A stretch of 64,000 bases of DNA from Neurospora intermedia (Eukaryota; Ascomycota; Sordariomycetes; Sordariales; Sordariaceae), in contig BTPP01000008.1 of the NCBI GenBank assembly GCA_037102815.1, positions 1,178,001 to 1,242,000 of the forward strand. The letters run 5' to 3'. Positions 13,401 to 22,960 of this stretch are shown piece after piece. A program made the position numbers and the translations under genes. Position 1 is the stretch's first letter. The number at the start of each line of letters is the position of its first letter. The notes under the pieces are model-generated. The model searched no databases. It had not been told where the DNA came from and saw only the letters and a program-made list of their open reading frames with translations.

Positions 13401-13855
13401 TCTTCCGCATGTGGCGAACTACAGTTCCTCCCGATGAGATCCCGTCGCAGACACTTGCAGCACTTACTCTTTATGGAAGGCCAAGAAAGATGATGAAGGG
13501 GGGAGCATCCCACATGAGGGTTGCCTATTATACCTAGGGTAAATACCTATCTATCTGAGTTCTTTCCGGAACGCCATGAAAACTCAAGCTGGAATGGGAC
13601 TTCAACTTCCTTCCCTGTTCAAACAAAAGGTAAGGAACACTATGTCGTTGGAATTTTCACTAAACATATACCAAGATACTACTATCTCCTAGATAATATT
13701 ACTTCCATCTCCTTCCGAAATGGACCCTGCAAAATAGTAGGTAGACGAATAGTAGTCGAGTCATCTCTCTCTCTCACATTCTTGACTATCCCTGTCTACG
13801 TCATCCACATCGAGCAAGATTTACCCCACAGAAGAAAAAAATGGAAAAAAGGAAA
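7436..13855. other. Gene-poor stretch with simple repeats
   Basis: No open frame could be linked to a family. Several frames of 60-130 codons exist on both strands, but they lack recognisable domains and overlap one another, as expected by chance. There is a CA-rich tract near 8597-8670, a T run near 8937-8951 and a hexanucleotide repeat at 9051-9080. The first few hundred bases probably include the 3' UTR of the zinc-finger gene. Confidence 0.5.
9051..9080 (+). repeat. (TTGGGC)5 hexanucleotide repeat
   Basis: Five perfect tandem copies of TTGGGC, followed by TGGG. The unit differs from the fungal telomere repeat TTAGGG at two positions, and the site is internal to the window. Confidence 0.9.
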
Positions 13856-13954
13856 TGCCCAATAACAGGATTGAACTGTTGACCTTCGCATGAACTTGAT
13901 ATCTCGATAGACAAGATATTAGTACGACGCTCTAACCAGCTGAGCTAATCGGGC
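13856..13954 (-). tRNA. tRNA-Ile (anticodon AAU) with a 25-nt intron
   Basis: On the minus strand the acceptor GCCCGAT pairs with ATTGGGC (one G-U), followed by discriminator A at 13856. The D arm reads GCTC-AGCTGGTTA-GAGC. The anticodon stem TCGTA pairs with TGCGA and the loop is CTAATA plus A, placing AAU at positions 34-36, read as IAU after modification. The T arm is AACAG-TTCAATC-CTGTT. Exon 1 is 13954-13917, the intron 13916-13892 directly after position 37 (the standard nuclear site), and exon 2 is 13891-13856. The mature tRNA would be 74 nt before CCA addition. The A box (TAGCTCAGCTGG) and B box (GTTCAATCC) are internal. No other tRNA was found in the window. Confidence 0.93.
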
Positions 13955-16900
13955 TGTTGTTGAAAGTCGTGCTTTTACATTGCTCGTATGTGTTTCTCCC
14001 GACTTCCAACGTTTTCTATTGGCGCAGGATGGAGCGTTTTGAATCACATGGGATGAGGAGACAAGGAACTTCAAAGAGATGCTAAAGGTGTAAATACTTT
14101 GTTGTTTTTAATTGGAATCAATCGTAGAGTTGTCGAATTGACAAAGTACGGTACCTTTGTAGGGTTCGATTATGGCCTTGTGACTGGTTGGAGGGTGAGG
14201 TAGTAGGTAGAAAGAAGGAAAGGAAAGGAAGAAAGGAAAGTTGAAGCGAGAGGTAATGATGGATAGGTACTCACATACGGTACAGGAACAATGGTAGCCC
14301 ACGGGCGATACAATCTGTCGCAGTGAGAAGATCGACCTTCAACTTAGTGACGAGGGACAAGGCAATGTAGTGCTCGTTTGTTTGATGGATTTGGTGGTCT
14401 AGAAATGATGAAGCAAGGTACTTCTGTGTTGCAGAAATTAATGCCAGTTCTCTTCGTCCCACTCCTTCTTCGCTACCTCTACTATTTAGGAATCACGAAA
14501 GCCTGGCCACTAGGTTGTTGTTGTTGTTGTCGAACTGACCGCTCGACTTATGTACCTCTTATAAGGGCTATGCGCGAATAATCAAGCATGTCAAGAAAGA
14601 CAAGGACATAGGTTCTGTGGGACAAATATCCCAAAAAGCTATCACTTATTTCGAGCGGCTCCACGAGTTTATATCACCTTGACAAATGCTGCACGCTCCG
14701 CTATGAATACGACATGGTTCAAGATGGGTCGTAAAAGTTTCTGGTCTTGTGTTCTCAGATGCTGATGGCAATGCCGATGTAGAAGGCTGACGGGTGGAAA
14801 ACTGGAAGACAAATGTTCGTTGAGCAGAAGAATCTGTCACTGAGCTTTAAATTAGGGTCCTTGATACAGCCATGTCAGTGTCATGCTTTTCCGTCTGGGA
14901 TGATGGCCTCCAGATCCGTATATCGTCTCTTGCCGACCAAGACGCCCAACACATCTCCCAAGCGTCTCTCACCATACCAATGGTACACTCACCTGGCCAT
15001 CTCGCATTATGATCTACCTGCTTGAGGGTCGATCAATCCCACGCCATGAAGAGTCCTTTATGTTCCTCTATGTGCCTGATGAAACTCTCTTTCTGAGCTC
15101 CTCTAAATCATCGTGAGACCGTTCGATCAAGATCGTCATCTCATCCAAGTCAGCGTGCGCATCGATATCTAACACCGTTGGGCTTTTTAGGGCGGTAGAA
15201 TATTGAACGATGAATTCTCATAGCTGAATTACGCGTATCATCTCTGAGACTCTGATAATAGGTTGTATGATCGTGGGTGGCCTACAGCCGATAGGTGTCC
15301 TTCACTCTACACTTCCCGCCTGAACTGTAAAGAGCGGAAATGGAGTACATGGTTCGAAGTCGATGGGTGGCCGGCTACCTACCTAGTCACGAAATCCCAC
15401 CCCACCTGATTCAAATTTTGGACGGGCGGAAAACGAAGGGGCGCCGGGCCCGTGTGACTGAGGCTCTTGCAGATGCATCTTGAGCCAAGTGTAAATGCTG
15501 TCTTTTGAGTTCGAATGTTGTGTTAACACATGGTCAGTACTTGCATAAGAAGAACTAAGGTATGAGGAAATGCTTTTGGCGTGTTGTGTGGTGGAAATTC
15601 AGTCTTAATGACTGTAACGTAGTTGACTCGCGCCTACCTATCGAACAACATCGATTGATTTTGTGTGATAAAGAAGCATGGCCCGTGTTGGAGAACTGAC
15701 AGCTTTGTTTCTGATGGAAATGGGAGCGCAAACAGCCTTCCAAAATGGTCTTGTTGATAGCTAGGTATGTTCGTAGGTAAGCAGGGACGTAATTTGGCAA
15801 GATGGTGTGTTGTAGACTGTTGTAATTTCGTGAAGTGATGCCGTAAATATCAGGGCCACCTGTAACTGATCTTGGAGTAAAGAACAAACTGTGAATCAAG
15901 CCCTTGTGCATGAGACGCACTTGTGCAGGACCGGTCAGGTTTAAGCAGGCGTTGAGGCTAGGTACTTCAGTCACAGAAAATCCATGTGGGTGGCAGCTTT
16001 CCCATAGAGGTGCAGTCATTCATTACCAGAGGCTGCGTATCGTAAATACTCGCAACTTTAAAATTCAGGAAAGCCAGGTCAAAGGTTGATGGCTACATAG
16101 GTATGTGCCACACCATGCTTTTTTGTCTAACTTAGAACCTTTGTCGCATCTATCTTTCCGAACCTCAAAATTGCGAGTCTTACTGTAAAGGGGTTTTATG
16201 TTGTTCTTTTCTCTTTTTGTGGTACGGTTGAGGTTCCGGGATGGACATGAAATTCTACTTTGACTCGCAATCACTGTAAGGATTAGCCAAGTATCATGAT
16301 GTGGCAGGAGAGATCCATCGATAATGGCCACATGCTACTCCCATTCACCTTGTTTGACAAGCGAGCGAAATCAAACACCTCACTGTCAAATACATCACAC
16401 CTTTGGATTACTCTTGCACGCATCTGCATATCTTATACGATGAGAGCGAAGTTCGATTCAGTTCCTGGATCAGAGCATCCCGAGGAAGTGATGCATCGCT
16501 AGTGTGGTCGCGCAGCCTATCTGCGCGATTCCAGAGCGGTAATGGTGTGTCACAGCAAGTTAACCGAACTACTGGGGTTCACGCTGTTCCAACGCCGTGC
16601 TTGTCTAGTCCATGAATGCCCAGATAGCACAAGATAGGTTGCCTGACCGAGATGCGGATGGTGTTGCTTGTAAGTGTTAGTGGTATGGAGTTGGCCCTAA
16701 CGATTTTCTCGCTGACAGCCAGCCGAATGCTGTTAGTGACTTATACGCCTCCTTATTGCAGCGCATCTCCGACATGAGCGCCCTCGTCACCGTCCAGGAC
16801 GGGACATTGTGATTGGGTGAAAATAGTATATTGTGCCAGTCGGATCACGGGAACGCGCCCCCCTCATTCCATCTTCAAGAGTACTACAACACTTGCGTTC

Positions 16901-18133
16901 AGACGTTGTTGCTCAGGACCTTTGACCAACTCGGTAGTCTTTGCTGCAACCTCGTGAGCTTCTTAGCCAGGACATCTAGTGCAACTCGTGAAAATCAAGA
17001 TCATATCAAGGTATACAAGACGTTGTTTGTACAGTTGGCGTGTCATGTTGCCAGCTATTGAATGCCGTCAACGGTTGGAGTCCGCGATGGCTTCGCGGGT
17101 TACGTCCATACAGTTATGTACTGCGGTTGCGTGCTAAAGTAAAACCCCCTTGTCACGTACCTGGCACGGACCACCGCAGCCATTGCCTCGAGACCACTGT
17201 GTAGTCAACGACCTGGCCCACGGGTTTTACTTACCCACCACACCATAGTAGACAGCTTTTTCTGTAACTAAGTGGAGCTGAAAGGTAAACTCACGGGCAA
17301 TTCCCGGTCTAGACCCACTCCTTCAGCCTGAAAAGGCGGTTACATATGTACCTAGATTACCCCACCATATCCATCGATCTTCCCCGCCGTCCAGTCGTCA
17401 CGTCACGAACCTCTGCCATAAACTGGAATTCAAGAATTACCGGGCAGACTCACGACATTGCCAGACTGATCTTCAACATCCACCACAAGACCTCTGCTTT
17501 CCCGGCCTTCTTCTTCTGTCTAAAGGCAGAGTTTTACTCAACTGTCATTCACTCGAGTGCGTGCTGCACACCCAGCTGTCTATCTTACTTTACGCACGCC
17601 GTTTACGCACGCCCAATCCTGTGGCTTCGATTGACCGTATCGCACATACTTTCATCTGATCTAGAAAAGATCACCCTCTGCCGCGATTTCTTGCGTCGTC
17701 CCACCGGTGGCAGCCTGCAACGAACGGCACGCTTTGGAGCCAGCAGAGGTCAAATTTTACAACTAGAATAGGTCAGTAGTTGAAGAGCAACCGTGTCTTG
17801 TGATCTGGTATCCATGGCCCTGTCCTCTCGGCGGGTGACCAGCTCTTCGGCCCTACGGGCTTTGTCTGGTTGGGCTGCACATCCTCATCCGTCCCCTGCC
17901 TTCTGTCCCTCGTCATTTATAAAGGTTGTGAGGCCGTAACTAACCCTCTCTTCGACTGTAGTCATCCACTACGAATCATCGACTATACTGCGAGCTTGTC
18001 TCTTCGTTTGTCCGCATCGCTTCCACGGCGCACCGCCTGAACACGCATCGACTGCAGGAATTTGCCTTCTACACGATATACCCTCCCGGTCAAACTTTTC
18101 CATCGCCAACATAGCACCAGCCTCCTCTTCTCA
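13955..18133. other. Gene-poor stretch between the tRNA and pkr1
   Basis: The longest frames (15555-16019 on the minus strand and 17346-17771 on the plus strand) have no recognisable domain, no clear signal peptide and no obvious introns joining them to others. I see no repeat family or transposon ends. The last few hundred bases are presumably the pkr1 promoter. Confidence 0.45.
17916..17925 (+). promoter_or_regulatory. TATA-like element upstream of pkr1
   Basis: TTTATAAAGG lies about 210 bp before the pkr1 start codon and is the best TATA match in that promoter. A transcription start 30-100 bp downstream would leave a leader of about 100-180 nt. This is inference from motif and position only. 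Confidence 0.3.
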
Positions 18134-18637
18134 ATGACATCCTTCGTTACAAATCTCTGGGAGTCGATCTTCACTCCGGGGCCGACTCCCACCCTCCTGA
18201 TTGCGACAAACGTCACATTTGCCGCTCTGCAAATTGTCCTGGCGTGCCTCCTCTTTGCGACATGGAGTATCCACTTTGTAATTCTCTCGGCTCTCTGCGG
18301 TGGACTTTGGGGATCCATCAACTGGTTCGCGGCGGAACTGAAGGTGCACCAAATCCAAGAAGAGGAAAAAGCGAGAAGAGCCAAAGAAGCGGCGCCAACT
18401 CCAGTCACATCGGAAGACAGCGAAACAGAAGTGGAGGCAGCTACATCGACAGCTAGCCTCACGAGGCAGGAGTCAATTGCAGAGGCAGTCAGCCATGAGG
18501 TTGAGGCTATCCAGCAGATTGGAGAACTGAAGCACAGAGTGATTGAGGAGACACCGAGCCTGGGTACTAAGAGTGGCGTCAGCACGGAAGATGAGTGGGA
18601 GAAGGTTTCGGAGAACGAGAACGAGAAGGACAAGTGA
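18134..18637 (+). CDS. pkr1: Pkr1, ER membrane factor for V-ATPase assembly
   Basis: Single-exon protein of 167 residues. The N-terminus MTSFVTNLWESIFTPGPTP leads into two hydrophobic segments, roughly residues 20-43 and 46-65, separated by a short turn. The rest is a charged, Glu-rich tail of about 100 residues. This fits the Pkr1 family, in which a conserved N-terminal double-spanning domain is followed by a variable acidic tail. In yeast Pkr1 sits in the ER membrane and assists assembly of the Vo sector of the vacuolar H+-ATPase. An in-frame ATG at 18062 would add 24 residues, but the family N-terminus begins at the internal MTSF, so 18134 is preferred. SmD1 follows on the same strand. Confidence 0.88.
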   Translation: MTSFVTNLWESIFTPGPTPTLLIATNVTFAALQIVLACLLFATWSIHFVILSALCGGLWGSINWFAAELKVHQIQEEEKARRAKEAAPTPVTSEDSETEVEAATSTASLTRQESIAEAVSHEVEAIQQIGELKHRVIEETPSLGTKSGVSTEDEWEKVSENENEKDK

Positions 18638-19316
18638 ATATCCCAGCGATTGAGCTGGGAATGACCACACGCAGAACGTACAAGCGAATGTCTTGTTAGC
18701 GAAGTTACCATGGCATCCTGTGAATAGGGTCATGGTCTGCTTTCGTGTTGGAGTTGAGCGAAGATTACACACCCACCCTGTTTTCGTTCTGCATTGGATG
18801 AAAGGACAGGCAATTGAAGGCTGTAAGCCCTATGTTCGTTTCATGGTCATTAGCCTGCCATGAGGCATCATGATCTGTGCAACTACAGCGATAGCTTCAG
18901 AGACAAAGTCATAGTAAACAACACCCTGTTGTTTGGCGTGACAGTTAGCCAGCCCATCTTCGTGAACCCCAATTATTTGGTTGCTTCAACTCGGCACATG
19001 GACAGATCATGCGCAGGGCAGGCAATTCATGGAGAGCTTAGACGCATAACTGCCAGGGTTAGGGCTATTAGGCCGCCGTTTACCTACTCAGCTCGACTCA
19101 CGTGACTGAACACGGGCTCTGTCTTGGCGCGTAGCGACGGCAGGCTATTTGCTCCACCCTGACGCTTGGATGGTTGTGCAAGCGTTCAAGGAAGCTCGAC
19201 AAGCCTTCTCCCGTCGCGACTGTTGATTGATAAAGTAACAAGCTGGTAATCGAGACCTTGTCACCACCAATTCCATACAACACATATCCCGTTACGCGTT
19301 GTCCAAATAACTCAAG
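18638..19316 (+). promoter_or_regulatory. pkr1 3' region and SmD1 promoter, with a CACGTG box
   Basis: This 679-bp interval holds no recognisable gene. A perfect palindrome TCACGTGA lies at 19098-19105, about 212 bp before the SmD1 ATG. CACGTG is the core site of Cbf1-like bHLH factors. A 126-codon minus-strand frame overlapping SmD1 exon 1 and intron 1 is a shadow. Confidence 0.45.
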
Positions 19317-19986
19317 ATGAAGCTGGTCAGGTAAGATATCTCCTTGCTTTCTGATACTTCCGCTACATGTACCCGATACCCCATCCCACTCGACTTCAAT
19401 CCTATTCTCTTGCACGACGCATGCTGAGCTTTGAGTCCTCGCCTTCAAGGCTGCCAGCCCGTGTTCGCGCGCGTCCATGCTGCTCTACTAGAAAAAGAAC
19501 ACCAAGGGCACCAGGCTGACGAAGTGGAATCCGTTACTTCAACACTGCAGATTTTTGATGAAATGCGCCAACGAGACGGTGACGATTGAGTTGAAGAACG
19601 GCACAATTGTACACGGCACTATCGCCTCGGTCACACCCCGCATGGACACTGCGCTTCGCAACGTCAAGATGACCCCCAAGGGCCAGGACGCTGTGGCTCT
19701 GGATGCCATGAACATTAGGTAAGTCAACCCTTTCATCTAAGGGGGAGTGGCGCTTTTCAGTTTTCGAGGGCATCACTAACTATTGAAACCCTACAGGGGC
19801 TCGACAATCCGTTACTTCATACTCCCCGATTCTTTGCCGCTCGATACATTGCTAGTCGACGATTCCGTGAAGCCCAAGAACAAGGCGAGAAAGGAAGCGG
19901 ACCGCAGCGCCGGCGGCAGAGGTGGCCGTGGTGGCCGTGGCAGAGGAAGGGGAATGGGTCGCGGCCGCGGTCGTGGCCGTGGCTAA
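19317..19986 (+). CDS. smd1: Small nuclear ribonucleoprotein SmD1
   Basis: Exons 19317-19330, 19551-19718 and 19797-19986 join to 123 residues. Exon 1 is only 14 nt and encodes MKLV plus two bases of Arg; exon 2 continues [18 protein letters not shown]. This is the SmD1 Sm1 motif, followed by the Sm2 region [20 protein letters not shown]. The C-terminus is a GRGRG-rich tail like that methylated on arginine in other SmD1 proteins. SmD1 is part of the seven-member Sm ring around U1, U2, U4 and U5 snRNA and is needed for snRNP assembly and pre-mRNA splicing. Intron 1 is long (220 nt); intron 2 (78 nt) has a CACTAAC branch site. A start within exon 2 would lose the conserved MKLVR start of the family, so the tiny first exon is well supported. 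The gene converges with mtq2. Confidence 0.95.
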
Positions 19987-20647
19987 GCGGATCTCGTTTC
20001 TTTGGGATCGGCCACGGCGTACGTCTCCCTGGACGACAGAAGCGTGCGAATTAAATTCTTTTTTTCAAAGACGATACAATGCTATACTACGGTTAATGGT
20101 GGGATTTTTTCGGGTTTTTATGGCCCCTTCGGTCGACCGGCTTGACCGTCTTGGGTGGGAAGATCAAGGCCAGCCCGAAATAACGTCCGGTGGCGACGAC
20201 ACGACAAATTCGACGATGAGTGCGCTTCACAAAATTGAGGAGCATATCCCAGATCTTTACATGAGCGACACTCAAGATTCACCTCATTCGCGTCGAGTGT
20301 TACACACATAAACACCACTCCCCCTCATCGGATCGGAGCAGAGGGCCAGCATTGGGATTTCGTTGCGGCGTTCTGGACAGGATAAAATCACTTTGCTAGC
20401 GGGAAGGGAGAGAGAGAAAGGCGCGCCCAACCGCCACCGGAATGAACTATTTTATGTACCACAAGCCAGATAGACGGCGATATATGCCCACCGGAGAAGG
20501 CGGGACAATCAGCAACTCTCTATACCAAATTCCCCCAAGAATTTTTGAGCCTCGTACGTGACTGGCCATCGTCCTTCCCCCTCTTCCACCCTCTTCAACA
20601 GTTTTCCTCCCCATTCTCAACCCATCACCAGCAACCCATCCCTCCAT
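19987..20647. other. Convergent 3' intergenic region between SmD1 and mtq2
   Basis: The two genes point towards each other across about 660 bp, so this holds both 3' UTRs. No additional gene is apparent. A frame at 20093-20318 on the minus strand is low-quality and overlaps the expected SmD1 3' UTR. Confidence 0.5.
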
Positions 20648-21409
20648 TTACCTCCAAACCCTCACAATCTGCAACTTCTCCCAACCCGCTTGCTTCCCAC
20701 TAGTCCCCACCGTCTCCGCCTTCCACTTCCCTTCACCACCCATCACCCTGATCCTCCCTTTGACCTCCTCCGGTTTATTCTGCGCACAAAGCAGAATATA
20801 CGCCACCCCCCTCTCGCTCAACACCTCCGGCAAGGCCTCAATCAGTCTATCCGTTGTCTCCATCCCATCCCTCCCTCCAGCATACGTCAGCTCCAAGAGA
20901 TGCGAGTCTTCCTCAAACGTCGTTTTCTCCTTCAGTGCCTGCAACCCTGTCGGTGGCGGCGCAGGCAAGTCAGGCGTGGGGACGTAGGGCGGGTTGAAGA
21001 CTAGGACATCTACCGACCCAGGACGAAAGGGGGAGACGAGGTCACCTTGGGTTGCTGACGTCCAAAAACTGGAGGTGGAAGCATTTTCGGAAACGGCCTT
21101 GGAGACGGTAAGGTTGGTGGCGGCACAGGCGAAGGGGGAGACGTCGATGGCGGTTGTTAGGACATGCGGGCTGCCAAAGATGGTGGAGGCGTGCGCGGTT
21201 AGGAAGGCGATCACTACGCCGGAGCCGGGGCCGACTTCTAGAACCAAAGGCGCTGGGGAAGGGGAGGAGGGACTGGGGGAGGTAAAGCGGGATGAGAGAA
21301 AGGCAGTTTCGGAGGGGGCCGAGAGCGTATCGAGCAGGAGGAAGGAGTCCTCGGCTGGTTCGTAGACGCGCTGGTAAGGCACATGGGAGGTGTCGGGGGT
21401 TGGGAGCAT
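20648..21409 (-). CDS. mtq2: eRF1 glutamine N5-methyltransferase, catalytic subunit (Mtq2/HemK type)
   Basis: Single-exon protein of 253 residues, a class I SAM-dependent methyltransferase. Residues 14-26 (RVYEPAEDSFLLL) match the family N-terminal signature. The SAM-binding loop is EVGPGSG at 58-64, the acidic motif AIDVSP lies near 87-92, and the catalytic NPPY tetrad is at 139-142. NPPY marks enzymes that methylate the glutamine amide of the GGQ motif in release factors. In eukaryotes Mtq2 acts with Trm112 on eRF1 in the cytoplasm, so the likely role is translation termination. The frame extends 72 codons further upstream, but those residues are not family-like and the conserved N-terminus starts at MLPTPDTSH, so 21409 is chosen. 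CACGTG lies about 270 bp upstream. Confidence 0.92.
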   Translation of the reverse strand: MLPTPDTSHVPYQRVYEPAEDSFLLLDTLSAPSETAFLSSRFTSPSPSSPSPAPLVLEVGPGSGVVIAFLTAHASTIFGSPHVLTTAIDVSPFACAATNLTVSKAVSENASTSSFWTSATQGDLVSPFRPGSVDVLVFNPPYVPTPDLPAPPPTGLQALKEKTTFEEDSHLLELTYAGGRDGMETTDRLIEALPEVLSERGVAYILLCAQNKPEEVKGRIRVMGGEGKWKAETVGTSGKQAGWEKLQIVRVWR

Positions 21410-21946
21410 GATGGCGGTTGGGTGATGGGTTTTTTGGGTGGTTGTTGCCGTTGCACTATCTGTGTTATATCGGTATAAGAGGTGGGTGTAACCTTGTTCG
21501 AGACCGACGAATTGTATCTTGAGGGATAAGAATCGGACCAATGAAATGTGAGTATTTGGCGACAGCGATGTTGAGGATCGCTTCAAGTTTTGTCCGATTT
21601 GGGTTGTTTGAACAAAAAAAAACAAGGCTCAAATTTTTTAAGTTCATTTTCGTTTCGGATAAACACTCGGCCTTGGCACGTGATAAGGGTTGTATGCGTG
21701 AGAGCAAAAGACAGAAAGACGACCGAGTTAGTCACTTTCTCTCTCTTCACAAAGCACCATCTAGGCGAGCAGCATCGTCACTTCAGACGTGGACGTGATG
21801 GAAGGAAAAGAACGATTGCGTCTACAGGTAGGTAAAACCCGCTACTTAGCATCGACTCAGAAAAACAACGCCATTTAAAGTAGCTACCTCCTTACTATCA
21901 ACCCAGATGCCCAACAAACAACACATCCCAAGCCCAGCTACCTCCG
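21410..21946 (-). promoter_or_regulatory. mtq2 promoter region
   Basis: This interval lies between mtq2 and the next minus-strand small gene. It contains CACGTGA at 21678-21684, about 270 bp before the mtq2 start. Frames read here on the plus strand are antisense to the mtq2 leader and have no recognisable content. Confidence 0.4.
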
Positions 21947-22228
21947 CTACCTCTCAAGCTCCTCAAGTTTCCCATTCTCACTTACAACATTACCCTTCTT
22001 CATCCAAACCCTTCTCCTCCAATCATACTCCCACAACTTATTTTCCCTGCACGACTTACACGGGACGGGCGCATTATTACTCCAACAAGGTGGTACCGCC
22101 CCCGATAGGGAGCTGGGGGCGCTCGGAACCTGCATAGTAGGACCATGGTATGTTGTGCGTTTGTGGAAAACATGTCCGCAGAGGAAGGTAATGGGGGCTT
22201 CGTGAGGGGAGGTGGCGTATATCGACAT
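21947..22228 (-). CDS. Small Cys/His-containing protein of unknown function
   Basis: A 93-residue frame from an ATG at 22228 to a TAG at 21947. It contains LCGH near residue 17, a CW pair near 48 and CKSC near 57-60, followed by a basic Trp-rich stretch (WEYDWRRRVWMKK). The C-x2-C plus C-x-H arrangement could bind one zinc ion, but the spacing matches no family I can name. Many filamentous fungi encode short proteins opening with a similar CGH/CxxC pattern. It lies between mtq2 and the channel gene, on the same strand as both. Without transcript evidence it may be a chance frame; the ordered Cys residues and ATG start are the reasons for listing it. Confidence 0.42.
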   Translation of the reverse strand: MSIYATSPHEAPITFLCGHVFHKRTTYHGPTMQVPSAPSSLSGAVPPCWSNNAPVPCKSCRENKLWEYDWRRRVWMKKGNVVSENGKLEELER

Positions 22229-22498
22229 CTTGCTGCTGGAAATTGAAAATGGGGAGTCAACGCTGAAGTCGGGAGAAGAAAATATTGCTGAACTCCAGTC
22301 CCTACGCTAGTCGTTCTGGTACTTTTGCATGGGTAGTATACCGAGAAGGGAAGACTTGTTCGGCTCCATGTGGCATTTATATAGGAACTAAAGCTGTGAA
22401 CATGTTTCCGGTGAATCGATGGGAATGAAGGAGCAGCCTCCTAGTGATGCGATACTATCTATGGAGACGAGGAGTGATCAACATCATATCTATCAAGC

Positions 22499-22535
<37 letters not shown>

Positions 22536-22960
22536 ATCAAAGAAATTTGTAAGTTGGGATGACGTTAAAACTCCCAAAACAGTAAACTTCATGTTTGGAC
22601 AATGACCACAGGACTGTGCCTCAAGATATTTTTTACAGACCAAACTGAGCCATTGGACTCCTCTTTCAAGCGGCCTTGGTCCCTTTAACGCTGTTTGCCT
22701 GTCCAGTCCTTGGTCATGGAAGTCGTAGGTTTTATCATTTGACAATGCATCATCATGAGTGTCAATGTGCTTTAGCCAGCTCATTGCCACACCGCAGCCC
22801 TCTCTTCTTGTCAAGCATGTGACCGCTGATACCCAGGTTCACAGTAAACAAAGTCACATATGGACCAGCAAGGAACACCTCAGTCTGATCATCAAACGCT
22901 ATTCATTCGCAGGTATACAAACCCAGTCTCATTCTCATTCCCATTTCCCTACACGGCTCC
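22229..22960. other. Intergenic region with a long poly-C tract
   Basis: No recognisable gene. It lies downstream of the yvc1 stop codon and upstream of the small Cys-rich frame, so it holds the yvc1 3' UTR and possibly a promoter. A 33-C run occupies 22500-22532. Confidence 0.45.
22500..22532. repeat. Poly-C run (33 C)
   Basis: Uninterrupted run of 33 cytosines on the plus strand, the longest C tract in the window. On the minus strand, the sense strand for both flanking genes, it is a G run about 430 bp downstream of the yvc1 stop codon. Confidence 0.9.

Noticed and set aside
21410-21625. N-terminal extension of mtq2 to 21625
   Set aside because: The extra 72 residues are not family-like and the conserved N-terminus starts at 21409.
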